This document shows positions 1 to 8,253 of a stretch of 64,000 bases of DNA, one piece after another (position 1 is the stretch's first letter; each line of letters begins with the position of its first letter). Both the position numbers and the translations under genes were made by a program. This stretch comes from Lactococcus petauri (GTDB lineage: Bacteria > Bacillota > Bacilli > Lactobacillales > Streptococcaceae). The notes beneath the pieces are model-generated. The model had not been told where the DNA came from, did no database searches, and saw only the letters and a list, made by a program, of their open reading frames with translations. Where the stretch lies: assembly GCF_002154895.1 (NCBI RefSeq), contig NZ_MUIZ01000003.1, forward strand, positions 248,001-312,000, given 5' to 3'.

Positions 1-1853
1 GGTTCAAAAGGATAGACACTCCCCGCAAATAAAGTCAACACAGTTAACGCTATCGAAAACATCATCCGCACCATTAATAAAGAGCCTGTACGTGTTAAGT
101 TATTAATTACGCGTCGCCCCTCATTAACAATATAAGGCATCGCCGAGAAGTTATTATCCATCAAAATAAGATTGGCGGTTTGTTTCGCTGCTTCACTACC
201 TTCGCGCATGGCAATCGAACAATCAGCTTCCTTAAAGGCCAAAATATCATTGACACCATCTCCAGTCATCGCTACTGTGTGCCCCTGCTTCTTCAGGATT
301 TGCACCATCATTTTTTTCTGTTGAGGGGAGACACGACCAAAAATTTGAAAATTTTCTACTGCAAACTCCAGTTCTGCCTCTGTTTTTAGTTGACTGGCAT
401 CAACATACTGCTCGGCATCCGGTAAGGAAACAGCCTTCGCAATTGCCGATACTGTTACAGGATCATCTCCAGAGATGATTTTACAACGTACACCCTGCTT
501 TTTAAAATAGGCCAGAGTCTGTTTAGCATCGTCACGTAACACATCAGAAATAACAATGAGCGCTTCTGCAGTTAGGTCTTCAGGAAGTCGGTCTCTATCA
601 AGTGCTTGTTTTGAGCGGGCCAAGACTAACACACGATAACCCTTTTCTGCATACTTTTGTGCGTGCTGTTCTAACACGACACTTCCCTTTGGAAACAAAA
701 ACTGCCAAGCACCTAAATAAAAGGTCCCTTCTGTAAACTCAACTGCGCTGTATTTTCTCTCAGAAGAAAATGGCAACACTTGAGAAACATTGTAATCCTT
801 TAATGAAGCAAAATACTTCCTTAAGGCTTGTGCAGTGACGTTTTGATCTGGGAGGTTTTCTAGAAGATTCCCCATAACACGGATAATGTGCGGCTCAGAA
901 TGTTCAGTCAGACTCTCAATCTTTTCCACTTTCATTTCACCCGTCGTAATGGTCCCTGTTTTATCCAAGCACAGCACATCCACTCGTGCAAGCGCATCAA
1001 TCGTATGCAGCTCTTGAACCAAAACCTTTTGCTTCACTAAGTTGATAACTCCCAACGTTAAAGCCATACTGGTCAATAAAATCAACCCCTGTGGGAACAT
1101 ACCCTCTAGGGCAGCAACCGTTCCTAGAACGGCTTGTTTGTGGCCCGTATCAATGACATAAAACAACTTGAGGTAAAGCAAAATCCCCAAGGGTATCATA
1201 ATGAAACTTACGATACGTACAACTTTTGCTAAACTGTCACGCAACATTCGTTTCTGTTTCTTTATTTTTTGAGCTTCATGGGCTAATTGATGAATATAAT
1301 TGTCTTTTCCTACATGAACAACCCGTGCAACGGCTGTCCCACTTGTAACAAAACTACCCGAAAAAAGTTCTGCATCTGCTTTTTTAGTCAGCGCGTCAGC
1401 CTCTCCGGTAAGCAAAGCTTCATTTACTTCCACTTGCCCTTCAATGATTTGGCAGTCACATGGAATTTGATCTCCAAGTCCCAGAAGAATAATGTCATCA
1501 AGCACAAGCTCTTCTTGTTTTAATTCAATCTGTTTCCCTTGACGAAAAGTATTGACCTTACTTGTATTCAATAAAGAGAGCTTGTCGAGCAAGCGACGTG
1601 CTTTAATTTCCTGATATAAACCAATTCCTGCATTCACTGCAACAACAATAATGAAAAGCGCATTTCGATGCGAGCCCACTGAAAGCACTAAAATAAAAAG
1701 AAAAATATTGATTAAGTTAAAAAAAGTCAGCAAATTACTCGCAAAAATTTGGCCGTATGTTTTACTGCTCTCATTCTTTGCGATATTGACCTGACCTGAT
1801 TTCAACCGATTTTCAACTTCTTTTTGTGATAAACCTTCATATTTAAATGACAT
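1..1853 (-). CDS. Cation-translocating P-type ATPase, CtpE-like (3' end outside window)
   Basis: About 617 codons are present and the C-terminal end lies off the left edge. The start is ATG at 1853 with an AGGAG ribosome-binding site just upstream. The actuator TGEA motif is near residue 148, an FPQGLILLTS segment near 250, the phosphorylation motif DKTGT near 295 and the hinge GDGVND near 531. The PxGLxLLTS membrane segment is typical of the CtpE branch, whose mycobacterial member takes up calcium, rather than MgtA or heavy-metal pumps. There is no N-terminal metal-binding domain. It is a membrane ion pump; a Ca2+ substrate is inference from the family. L. lactis has a similar gene called yoaB, from memory. 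Confidence 0.85.
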   Translation of the reverse strand, partial: MSFKYEGLSQKEVENRLKSGQVNIAKNESSKTYGQIFASNLLTFFNLINIFLFILVLSVGSHRNALFIIVVAVNAGIGLYQEIKARRLLDKLSLLNTSKVNTFRQGKQIELKQEELVLDDIILLGLGDQIPCDCQIIEGQVEVNEALLTGEADALTKKADAELFSGSFVTSGTAVARVVHVGKDNYIHQLAHEAQKIKKQKRMLRDSLAKVVRIVSFIMIPLGILLYLKLFYVIDTGHKQAVLGTVAALEGMFPQGLILLTSMALTLGVINLVKQKVLVQELHTIDALARVDVLCLDKTGTITTGEMKVEKIESLTEHSEPHIIRVMGNLLENLPDQNVTAQALRKYFASLKDYNVSQVLPFSSERKYSAVEFTEGTFYLGAWQFLFPKGSVVLEQHAQKYAEKGYRVLVLARSKQALDRDRLPEDLTAEALIVISDVLRDDAKQTLAYFKKQGVRCKIISGDDPVTVSAIAKAVSLPDAEQYVDASQLKTEAELEFAVENFQIFGRVSPQQKKMMVQILKKQGHTVAMTGDGVNDILAFKEADCSIAMREGSEAAKQTANLILMDNNFSAMPYIVNEGRRVINNLTRTGSLLMVRMMFSIALTVLTLFAGSVYPFE

Positions 1854-1921
1854 AAGCTCTCTCCTAACTCTTATTCTATCCTAACATTATTAGAGAAGCA
1901 AATACCTTACATTTTCGAAAT

Positions 1922-1950
1922 AAAACCCCGTCACAATGAGGACGGGGTTA
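1922..1950 (-). terminator. Intrinsic terminator after the DUF1129 gene
   Basis: A 9-bp stem AACCCCGTC / GACGGGGTT (1924-1932 with 1941-1949) is followed on the minus strand by a T-rich tract. It lies 8 nt past the stop codon at 1957. Confidence 0.85.
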
Positions 1951-1956
1951 ATTAGT

Positions 1957-2607
1957 TTACTTTGTTTGACGTGCCATCGAAGACTGCACATTGAATTTAC
2001 GTTGAATAAGAAAGCGAATCCCCATCACGGCTGCCCCGAGAATAATTGTAATGTACGGAGCAAGTACAATATTGATGGATTTAGGTAAGAGAGCGACCAA
2101 GACAGAAACGCCTGCCCATGCCACCATCGCAACAGCTAACATTGCAAAACCTTTACCTTTTTTCTGTGGGCGTTGTGCACTGTAAAAATATTTATACATC
2201 CAGTACATCACCAAACCAGCGAGAGCGGAAGAAGCCAGCGTTGTCAATAGACCGTAAACACTTGCTTGTGGCTGGAAGAGACCCATCAGTCCCATAACCA
2301 CTGAAATCACACCAAAGAAAAGTAAAGCACTATCTAGCCACATCAAGAAGGGTGATTCATTTTTCGCTGTTTCCTGACGTTTTACCTTATCTTCCTCAGG
2401 TTTATACTGTGTCGCAAATTCCATTGGTGCCCCCAATAACTTGCGGGCCAGAATACCTTCCTTTTGTCCTTCGATGATTTTCGGCAAGATTTCAGCGAGT
2501 ATTGCTTTGATTTCCTCGTCTGATTTTCCTAAAAGCATCAATTGCTTTGTTACGTTATGTACATATTCGCTATTTTTGGCAGTGAGTTGCTCGATTAGAT
2601 TTTCCAT
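1957..2607 (-). CDS. DUF1129 family membrane protein
   Basis: 216 residues. The N-terminal 70 residues are a soluble helical segment (MENLIEQLTAKNSEYV...) matching the DUF1129 family of lactococci and streptococci. About four hydrophobic segments follow, near residues 88-108, 114-138, 152-172 and 178-200, then a basic tail. The molecular role of the family is unknown. The gene stands alone: the ATPase start at 1853 lies downstream of its terminator, and rpmB is divergent. Confidence 0.8.
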   Translation of the reverse strand: MENLIEQLTAKNSEYVHNVTKQLMLLGKSDEEIKAILAEILPKIIEGQKEGILARKLLGAPMEFATQYKPEEDKVKRQETAKNESPFLMWLDSALLFFGVISVVMGLMGLFQPQASVYGLLTTLASSALAGLVMYWMYKYFYSAQRPQKKGKGFAMLAVAMVAWAGVSVLVALLPKSINIVLAPYITIILGAAVMGIRFLIQRKFNVQSSMARQTK

Positions 2608-2772
2608 ATCTCCTATTATATAAAAATTTTGGTGAAATTTGGAAATAAAACTTGATTTTTTTAATAAAAAAATGTTATACTAATTTGGTATGTTATTTTG
2701 AGGGTTTCTGTAAGAATTGTGTTTCAGATCTGAATTTTTAGAGATGCTCTTTAAAAAAAGCATAAAATTTTT

Positions 2773-2791
2773 AAGGAGGAACCAAACCATG
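2773..2791 (+). promoter_or_regulatory. Ribosome-binding site that sets the rpmB start
   Basis: AAGGAGGA at 2773-2780 lies 8 nt before ATG 2789. An in-frame ATG at 2717 has no such signal and would add 24 residues absent from L28 proteins. Confidence 0.9.
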
Positions 2792-2983
2792 TCAAAAGAA
2801 TGTTATTTTACTGGTCGTAAGACTGTATCAAGTAATAACCGTTCACACGCTATGAACCAAACTAAACGTGTAGTTAAACCTAATCTTCAAAAAGTTCAAA
2901 TTCTTGAAAACGGTGAACTCAAAACTGTATGGGCTTCAGCTAAAGCATTGAAAAAATTGCCTGCAGGCGTTGAGCGTGTATAA
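2789..2983 (+). CDS. rpmB: 50S ribosomal protein L28
   Basis: 64 residues, the usual length for Firmicute L28. It begins [20 protein letters not shown] and is rich in Lys, Arg and Asn, as expected of a small rRNA-binding subunit protein. Only one cysteine is present, so no CxxC zinc site can form. The gene is monocistronic with its own terminators downstream. Confidence 0.97.
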   Translation: MSKECYFTGRKTVSSNNRSHAMNQTKRVVKPNLQKVQILENGELKTVWASAKALKKLPAGVERV

Positions 2984-3001
2984 TTGGATAAAATAAAGAA
3001 A

Positions 3002-3032
3002 GCTAGTGAATCTTATTTACTGGTCTTTTTTA
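3002..3032 (+). terminator. Probable terminator of rpmB
   Basis: A 9-bp stem including G-U pairs (3002-3010 with 3016-3024, loop TCTTA) precedes a T run at 3026-3031. It starts 18 nt after the rpmB stop. Confidence 0.5.
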
Positions 3033-3057
3033 TTTTCTTCTCTTTCTCCAACACTTT

Positions 3058-3100
3058 AAAAAACCAAAGGTCATAATTAACGATTGATCTTTGGTTTTTT
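3058..3100. terminator. Strong hairpin with T run, second terminator
   Basis: AAACCAAAGGTC (3061-3072) pairs with GATCTTTGGTTT (3086-3097), followed by a T run. The A run on the other side makes it usable on both strands. With the previous hairpin it forms a tandem pair behind rpmB. Confidence 0.75.
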
Positions 3101-3235
3101 CATCTTCTAAAACTCTTTCGACTTAAGACCCCCTCCCCTAAAGCACTTACAAGGCTAAATTGACCAAAAAACCAATAAAACAACTGTTCTATTTTACAAA
3201 ATTATGATAAAATGAAGTGATACATAAATTATTAT

Positions 3236-3272
3236 GGAGGAAAGTGCTGTATGATTCAACAGCACGCATATG
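3236..3272 (+). promoter_or_regulatory. Ribosome-binding site with a hairpin folded into its spacer
   Basis: GGAGG at 3236-3240 is 29 nt from ATG 3270, too far for normal initiation. Between them GTGCTGT (3244-3250) and ACAGCAC (3259-3265) form a perfect 7-bp stem with an 8-nt loop. Folding leaves AAA plus GCAT as the effective 7-nt spacer. An alternative ATG at 3251, inside the loop, opens a 13-codon ORF that overlaps the real start in another frame. Confidence 0.55.
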
Positions 3273-3638
3273 AAAATGACCGTTACTATTAATACTCAAC
3301 ATGGTAATGTTGACATTGCAACAGATGTTATCGCTACTGTTGTAGGTGCAAGCACTACTGAAATTTTCGGCGTTGTCGGCATGACAAGCAAAAATGCTGT
3401 AAAAGACAATTTCCGTAATATCCTCGGACAAGAAAACTATTCTAAAGGTGTTGTCGTTACGACAACCGATAACCAAACAATCATTGGTGTTTATGTTGTT
3501 GTCAGCTATGGTGTTAAAATTAGCGAAGTTGCCAAAAATATCCAAGAACGTATCCGTTTCAATCTGGAAAATCAACTTGGCATTGTAGCAGCTAAAGTCA
3601 ATGTATATGTACAAAATGTGAAGGTGGTCGAAGACTAG
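3270..3638 (+). CDS. Asp23/Gls24 family envelope stress response protein (YloU-like)
   Basis: 122 residues matching the small Asp23/Gls24 domain family: repeated Val/Ile beta strands and the segment SYGVKISEVAKNIQERI near residue 90. Family members are membrane-surface or envelope-stress proteins of unknown molecular activity. The stop codon overlaps the GTG start of fakA by one base, so the two are translationally coupled, the common yloU-yloV arrangement of Firmicutes. The start rests on homologous length; the initiation region has an unusual hairpin spacer. Confidence 0.88.
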   Translation: MKMTVTINTQHGNVDIATDVIATVVGASTTEIFGVVGMTSKNAVKDNFRNILGQENYSKGVVVTTTDNQTIIGVYVVVSYGVKISEVAKNIQERIRFNLENQLGIVAAKVNVYVQNVKVVED

Positions 3639-5308
3639 TGTCAAATATTAACGCAAGTAAATTTCAAGAAATGATTCAGGCGGCAGCAAGTCGCCTTAAC
3701 GAACAAGCTGAATATGTCAATTCTCTGAATGTCTTTCCTGTCCCAGATGGAGATACAGGAACAAACATGGGGATGACAATCACAAATGGTGCCAAAGATG
3801 TCGCTGAAAAGCCAGCCGAAACTGTTGGACAAGTTGCTCAAATCCTTTCCAAAGGTTTGCTCATGGGCGCTCGTGGTAACTCTGGTGTTATCCTTAGTCA
3901 AATCTTCCGCGGTTTTGGACAATATGCCAAAGACTACGATGAACTTGATGGTATTCATTTAGCTAACGCTTTGCAAAATGGTGTTGAAGTCGCTTATAAA
4001 GCAGTTATGAAACCTGTTGAAGGTACAATCTTAACTGTTTCACGCGGTGCTGCAGAACTTGCAAATCGTAAAACTAATGAGACTGACGATGCAACAGCTA
4101 TTATGGAAGCTGCTCTTGAAGGCGCTAAAATCGCCTTAGCCAAAACTCCAGACATGTTGCCAGTCCTTAAAGAAGTCGGCGTTGTCGATTCAGGTGGTCA
4201 AGGTTTGGTTTATATCTACGAAGGCTTCTTGATGGCTCTCAACGGTGAATTCGTCCCTGAAAATCCTGAGCAAGGTTTAGGTGCCATGGACCGTATGATT
4301 AACCTTGAACACGAGTCTGAAACAAGTGTTGCGGGTGCTTCTACAAGCGATATTAAATACGGCTACTGTACAGAGATTATGGTCGAGTTAGGCCAAGGTC
4401 CAACAGCCCGTGAGAGTTATGATCACGATAATTTCCAAGCTTACTTGGCAGGTATCGGTAATTCACTTTTAGTTGTTGATGACGAAGAAATCGTTAAAGT
4501 CCATGTCCATACTGAAGATCCTGGTCTTGTCATGCAAGAAGGGCTTAAATATGGTCGTCTGGTTAAGGTTAAAGTTGACAACATGCGCCTCCAAAACGAA
4601 GGCGTTGCTGAAAAAGAAAAAACAAACAACATCAGCACTTCTACTTCTAAATCTGACTGGGGCTTGATTGCCATCGCTGCTGGTGATGGTCTTGCTGATA
4701 TTTTCCGTGAAATGGGTGTACAGCATGTGGTTTCTGGTGGTCAAACAATGAACCCATCAACAGAAGATATCCTCAAAGCTATTGAAGCTGTCAATGCCGA
4801 AAAAGTTATTATTCTTCCAAATAATAAAAATATCTTCATGGCTGCCAAATCTGCCGCTGAAGTTTCAGATATCCCTGTTGAAGTGATTGAAACAGCAACT
4901 GTTCCTCAAGGTTTTACTGCCTTGCTCAGCTTTGACCCAACAAAATCAATTGAAGAAAACAAAGAAAATATGACTGCTTCATTAGCAGACGTACAATCTG
5001 GTGCAGTGACACAAGCTATTCGTGACACCAATATTGATGGTATTGATATCCATAAAAAAGATACACTTGGCATGATCAATAATAAAATTGTCGCATCAAC
5101 CAAAAAAATGAACGATGCTATCTTTGCTGCTTTTGAAAAAATGATTGATGAAGACAGCGAGATTGCAGCAATTTATATTGGCGCAGATGGCAAGAAATCA
5201 AATGCCGAACGTATTGCCAAAGAACTAGAAAAACGTTACCCTGAACTCGAAGTAGAGATTCATGATGGTAAGCAACCTGTTTATCCATACATTTTCTCTG
5301 TAGAATAA
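3638..5308 (+). CDS. fakA: Fatty acid kinase catalytic subunit FakA (DAK2/DegV-like, YloV)
   Basis: 556 residues. The N-terminal DhaL/DAK2 domain carries the nucleotide and metal motif PVPDGDTGTNMG at residues 34-45 and MGARGNSGVILSQ near 77-89. A middle domain and a DegV-like C-terminal part (from about 310) complete the FakA layout. FakA phosphorylates fatty acids held by a FakB protein, feeding exogenous fatty acids into phospholipid synthesis; no fakB is in this window. The start is GTG, overlapping the previous stop, with AAGGTGG upstream. Confidence 0.93.
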   Translation: MSNINASKFQEMIQAAASRLNEQAEYVNSLNVFPVPDGDTGTNMGMTITNGAKDVAEKPAETVGQVAQILSKGLLMGARGNSGVILSQIFRGFGQYAKDYDELDGIHLANALQNGVEVAYKAVMKPVEGTILTVSRGAAELANRKTNETDDATAIMEAALEGAKIALAKTPDMLPVLKEVGVVDSGGQGLVYIYEGFLMALNGEFVPENPEQGLGAMDRMINLEHESETSVAGASTSDIKYGYCTEIMVELGQGPTARESYDHDNFQAYLAGIGNSLLVVDDEEIVKVHVHTEDPGLVMQEGLKYGRLVKVKVDNMRLQNEGVAEKEKTNNISTSTSKSDWGLIAIAAGDGLADIFREMGVQHVVSGGQTMNPSTEDILKAIEAVNAEKVIILPNNKNIFMAAKSAAEVSDIPVEVIETATVPQGFTALLSFDPTKSIEENKENMTASLADVQSGAVTQAIRDTNIDGIDIHKKDTLGMINNKIVASTKKMNDAIFAAFEKMIDEDSEIAAIYIGADGKKSNAERIAKELEKRYPELEVEIHDGKQPVYPYIFSVE

Positions 5309-5348
5309 AACACAAAAAAACTAGCCTCTCAAAGCTAGTTTTTTTGTG
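5309..5348 (+). terminator. Terminator of the gls24-like/fakA operon
   Basis: A long perfect stem (5311-5325 region against 5333-5347 region) built from CACAAAAAAACTAGC and its complement, with an 8-nt loop and a T-rich 3' arm. Confidence 0.9.
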
Positions 5349-5353
5349 TGTTT

Positions 5354-5369
5354 GTTTTCACGTGAAACA
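5354..5369. other. parS-like ParB-binding site candidate
   Basis: GTTTTCACGTGAAACA matches the Firmicute parS consensus TGTTNCACGTGAAACA at 14 of 16 positions, with a perfect 12-bp core palindrome TTTCACGTGAAA at 5356-5367. It lies in the gap between the fakA terminator and feoA. The other CACGTG cores I found in the window lack the flanking AAA/TTT arms. Confidence 0.4.
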
Positions 5370-5408
5370 TTCTTTTTTTATTCACTTCGTCCCATACACA
5401 AATTTCCT

Positions 5409-5436
5409 CGAAATTACAAGTAATTCGTGTTATACT
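5409..5436 (+). promoter_or_regulatory. feo operon promoter region with inverted repeat
   Basis: A likely -10 TATACT lies at 5431-5436, about 45 nt before the feoA ATG. Immediately upstream an imperfect inverted repeat CGAAATTA / TAATTCG (5409-5416, 5421-5427, loop CAAG) overlaps the -35 position. This is the right place for a metal or redox repressor operator. The regulator is not identified. Confidence 0.4.
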
Positions 5437-5481
5437 TATTGTAATGTCAAATACTTTTTACATCCCATTGAAGGAGCATGC

Positions 5482-5943
5482 ATGAAAACACTGAATACTG
5501 CCCGTATCGGCCAAATATATTATGTAAATAAAATATTAAAATCCGAGCATGCTGGAAAACTTCGAGAGCTTGGTTTTGCCCCTGATACGGAAGTTGTTTT
5601 AATTTCTATGGACGGGGAAAATGCGCTTTTAAAGATTGGTCAGACACGTTTAGCGCTAAGCAGTTTCTACCTCAACACGATTTTGATTAAAGATGAACAA
5701 TCAAATGAGGAACTTATACCTCTCTCGTCTTTGAATATCGGTCAAAGTGGCGTGGTCCGATTACTTGAGGGAGAAAGTGAAATAAAGCGCCGGCTTATGG
5801 ATATGGGGATTACGAGGGGAACAAGTATTGCGGTGCATAAACTTGCACCACTAGGAGATCCTATGGAGCTTCATCTGCGGGGTTACTCTCTTTCTTTAAG
5901 AAAGAAAGATGCTGAAAAAATAAAAATTGTTGTCCAAGATTAA
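5482..5943 (+). CDS. feoA: FeoA, two FeoA (SH3-like) domains fused
   Basis: 153 residues, about twice a normal FeoA. Domain one (about 1-72) carries HAGKLRELGFAPDTEVVLI. Domain two (about 78-153) carries ESEIKRRLMDMGITRGTSIAV and the ending HLRGYSLSLRKKDAEKIKI. The small FeoA domain is thought to interact with FeoB and tune Fe2+ uptake. The start is ATG 5482 with AAGGAG 5 nt upstream; an in-frame upstream ATG at 5344 sits in the terminator region and is rejected. It is followed after 12 nt by feoB. Confidence 0.93.
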   Translation: MKTLNTARIGQIYYVNKILKSEHAGKLRELGFAPDTEVVLISMDGENALLKIGQTRLALSSFYLNTILIKDEQSNEELIPLSSLNIGQSGVVRLLEGESEIKRRLMDMGITRGTSIAVHKLAPLGDPMELHLRGYSLSLRKKDAEKIKIVVQD

Positions 5944-5955
5944 AAGGAAATAAAG

Positions 5956-8061
5956 ATGACTAAAATCGCTTTGCTAGGAAACCCAAATAGTGGGAAAACA
6001 AGTATTTTCAATATATTAACTGGCAGTAATCAGCAGGTAGGAAATTGGCCAGGTGTAACAGTTGAATGTAAAACAGGACGTTATAAAAAAGACAAGAATA
6101 TCGCTATTCAAGATTTACCGGGAACTTATTCTCTCTCACCTTATACTTTAGAAGAACAAGTCACACGAAATTATCTCAAAGAGACACCACCAGATGTCCT
6201 TCTCAATATTATTGATGCAACAAATCTCGAACGCTCACTGTACCTCACATTACAACTGATGGAGTTTAATATTCCTATCGTCATTGCTCTAAATATGAGC
6301 GACTTGCTAGAATATCAAGGTAAACAGATTGATATCGAAAAACTGTCTTACAGTTTAGGGCTACCTGTCGTACTTACCAGTGCTTTAAAGAAGAAAGGCC
6401 TAGACGAAGCTATTCGAAAAGCTTGCCAACCTCTTGAAGTGACTCCTTTAGATTATGATCACCGTCTTGAAAGTGCCTTAGCAGAAATTCAAACGATTTG
6501 TCCCCAAGCAAAGAATCGTTTTGAACAAATTAAACTTTTTGAAGGGGACAGTTTAGCCTCGAACTCACTCACTGCCTCACAAGGGCAAGAATTAGATGAA
6601 ATCGTAGCAATCACCGAAAAAATTATGGGCGACGATCGTGAATCCATCATCGTTAACGAGCGCTATGATTTAATTGGTCAAATTGTTCGTTTGGTTGTTA
6701 CAAGCACACATAAAGGACAACTTAACCTAACAGATAAAATCGACCGCATCGTTACCCATAAATGGTTGGGCCTTCCTATTTTTATCCTTATCATGTGGCT
6801 CGTTTACTTTTTAGCGATACAGGTCATTGGTACACCCGCTAGCGATTGGCTCAATGATAACTTTTTTGGTAGTTTTCTGCCAGATATTTTACACCAAGTA
6901 ATGGATAGCTTGGCGATTGTTCCTTGGGTCCAATCCCTACTCCTTGATGGTGTCCTCGCCGGAATTGGGGCTATCCTAGGCTTTGTTCCACAAATCTTCG
7001 TTCTATTCCTCCTGTTAGGCTTTCTTGAAGATTCAGGCTATATGGCTCGTGTCGCATTTGTGATGGATCGTATTTTTAGAAGATTTGGCTTGTCTGGTAA
7101 ATCCTTTATTCCCATGTTGATTTCTTCTGGCTGTGGTGTACCGGGAATTATGGCTACCCGTACAATTGAACAAGAAAGGGACAGAAAAATTACCATCATG
7201 GTGACTACCTTCATGCCCTGTTCAGCAAAGTTGCCGATTATTGCTTTAGTTTCAGGTGCCTTTTTTCACTCCACCAGTTGGGTTGCACCTAGCGCATACT
7301 TCTTAGGCATGGCCATGATTATCCTCTCAGGAATTATTTTGAAAAAAACGAGAATGTTCGCGGGAGATACTTCTGCTTTCATCTTAGAATTGCCTACTTA
7401 CCATATACCTCACTTTCCTACAGTCTTTAAATATGCGTTTGATCGAGGATTGAGTTTTATTAAGCGCGCTGGGACAATCATTTTAGCGCTCAATGTCGCA
7501 CTCTGGTTCTTGTCAAACTATAGCTTCACTTTGCACCAAGTTGAACCCGGCCAATCAATATTAGCAACGCTCGGAGGATACCTGAGTATTGTTTTTGCTC
7601 CTCTAGGCTTTGGAGAGTGGAAAGCCACGGTAGCTACCTTGACTGGACTAATTGCCAAAGAGACTATTGTCGGAACTATGAGCCAATTGTACGCCCAAGG
7701 TGCAGAGGTAGAAAATAACGGTCGAGCCATTTGGACGGCTCTACAAAATAGCTACACACCACTGGCCGCTTATTCTTTACTTGTCTTCAACCTGTTATGT
7801 GCACCCTGTATTGCTGCTATTTCGACAATTTATAAGGAAATGGGTGAAGTTAAATGGACTTTACGCGCTGTGGGCTTCCAAACCGCTGTGGCTTACAGCA
7901 TGAGCTTTATCATTTATCAGTTAGGCTCTGCCTTTCTTACACAATCCTTTAGCATTAGTACATTACTTGCAGTACTTCTCTTGGTTTTCGGCCTTTATCT
8001 TATCTTCCGTCGACCAAAATACACATCAAACAAGGAGGAACTTTCTCTTGAACTTAGCTAG
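5956..8061 (+). CDS. feoB: Ferrous iron transporter FeoB
   Basis: 701 residues, a normal length. The N-terminal G domain shows P-loop GNPNSGKT (8-15), switch II DLPGTYSLSP (53-62) and NMSD (113-116). The membrane half contains the two Gate repeats, with conserved Cys segments SSGCGVPGIMATR and FMPCSAKLPIIALV and about ten transmembrane helices. It imports Fe2+ across the cytoplasmic membrane. It is co-transcribed with feoA and the small Cys-rich gene that overlaps its 3' end. Confidence 0.98.
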   Translation: MTKIALLGNPNSGKTSIFNILTGSNQQVGNWPGVTVECKTGRYKKDKNIAIQDLPGTYSLSPYTLEEQVTRNYLKETPPDVLLNIIDATNLERSLYLTLQLMEFNIPIVIALNMSDLLEYQGKQIDIEKLSYSLGLPVVLTSALKKKGLDEAIRKACQPLEVTPLDYDHRLESALAEIQTICPQAKNRFEQIKLFEGDSLASNSLTASQGQELDEIVAITEKIMGDDRESIIVNERYDLIGQIVRLVVTSTHKGQLNLTDKIDRIVTHKWLGLPIFILIMWLVYFLAIQVIGTPASDWLNDNFFGSFLPDILHQVMDSLAIVPWVQSLLLDGVLAGIGAILGFVPQIFVLFLLLGFLEDSGYMARVAFVMDRIFRRFGLSGKSFIPMLISSGCGVPGIMATRTIEQERDRKITIMVTTFMPCSAKLPIIALVSGAFFHSTSWVAPSAYFLGMAMIILSGIILKKTRMFAGDTSAFILELPTYHIPHFPTVFKYAFDRGLSFIKRAGTIILALNVALWFLSNYSFTLHQVEPGQSILATLGGYLSIVFAPLGFGEWKATVATLTGLIAKETIVGTMSQLYAQGAEVENNGRAIWTALQNSYTPLAAYSLLVFNLLCAPCIAAISTIYKEMGEVKWTLRAVGFQTAVAYSMSFIIYQLGSAFLTQSFSISTLLAVLLLVFGLYLIFRRPKYTSNKEELSLELS

Positions 8062-8218
8062 CATCGTTCTTTTATCCCTTATTTTAATTGCAGCCTTCTT
8101 TTCACTGCGCAAAACAGTGCGGAGCAAAGGAGCTTGCGATGACTGTACAACTACGACCTGTCCTGTTAAGGGTGTCTCTGCCTTAGAAATCCCATCGAAA
8201 AAAGATTGTTGTGAATAA
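8048..8218 (+). CDS. FeoB-associated Cys-rich membrane protein
   Basis: 56 residues from a TTG start at 8048, chosen because AAGGAGG lies at 8032-8038 with a 9-nt spacer. One N-terminal transmembrane helix (ASIVLLSLILIAAFF) is followed by a basic stretch and a cysteine-rich tail (CDDC, C, CC). This fits the FeoB-associated Cys-rich family that sits next to feoB in many Firmicutes and may stand in for FeoC; its biochemical role is unproven. It overlaps the feoB 3' end by 14 nt. Confidence 0.85.
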   Translation: MNLASIVLLSLILIAAFFSLRKTVRSKGACDDCTTTTCPVKGVSALEIPSKKDCCE

Positions 8219-8250
8219 GAAAAACCTTCCTTAAGAGAAGGTTTTTCTTA
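8219..8250. terminator. Convergent bidirectional terminator (feo operon / menA)
   Basis: AAAAACCTTC (8220-8229) pairs with GAAGGTTTTT (8237-8246), with T runs on both strands. It separates the convergent feo and menA units. Confidence 0.9.
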
Positions 8251-8253
8251 TTC

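Noticed and set aside
3189-3644. Long open frame on the minus strand across the gls24-like gene
   Set aside because: It is a mirror of the coding strand with no ribosome-binding site and no recognisable domain; the plus-strand gene is conserved.
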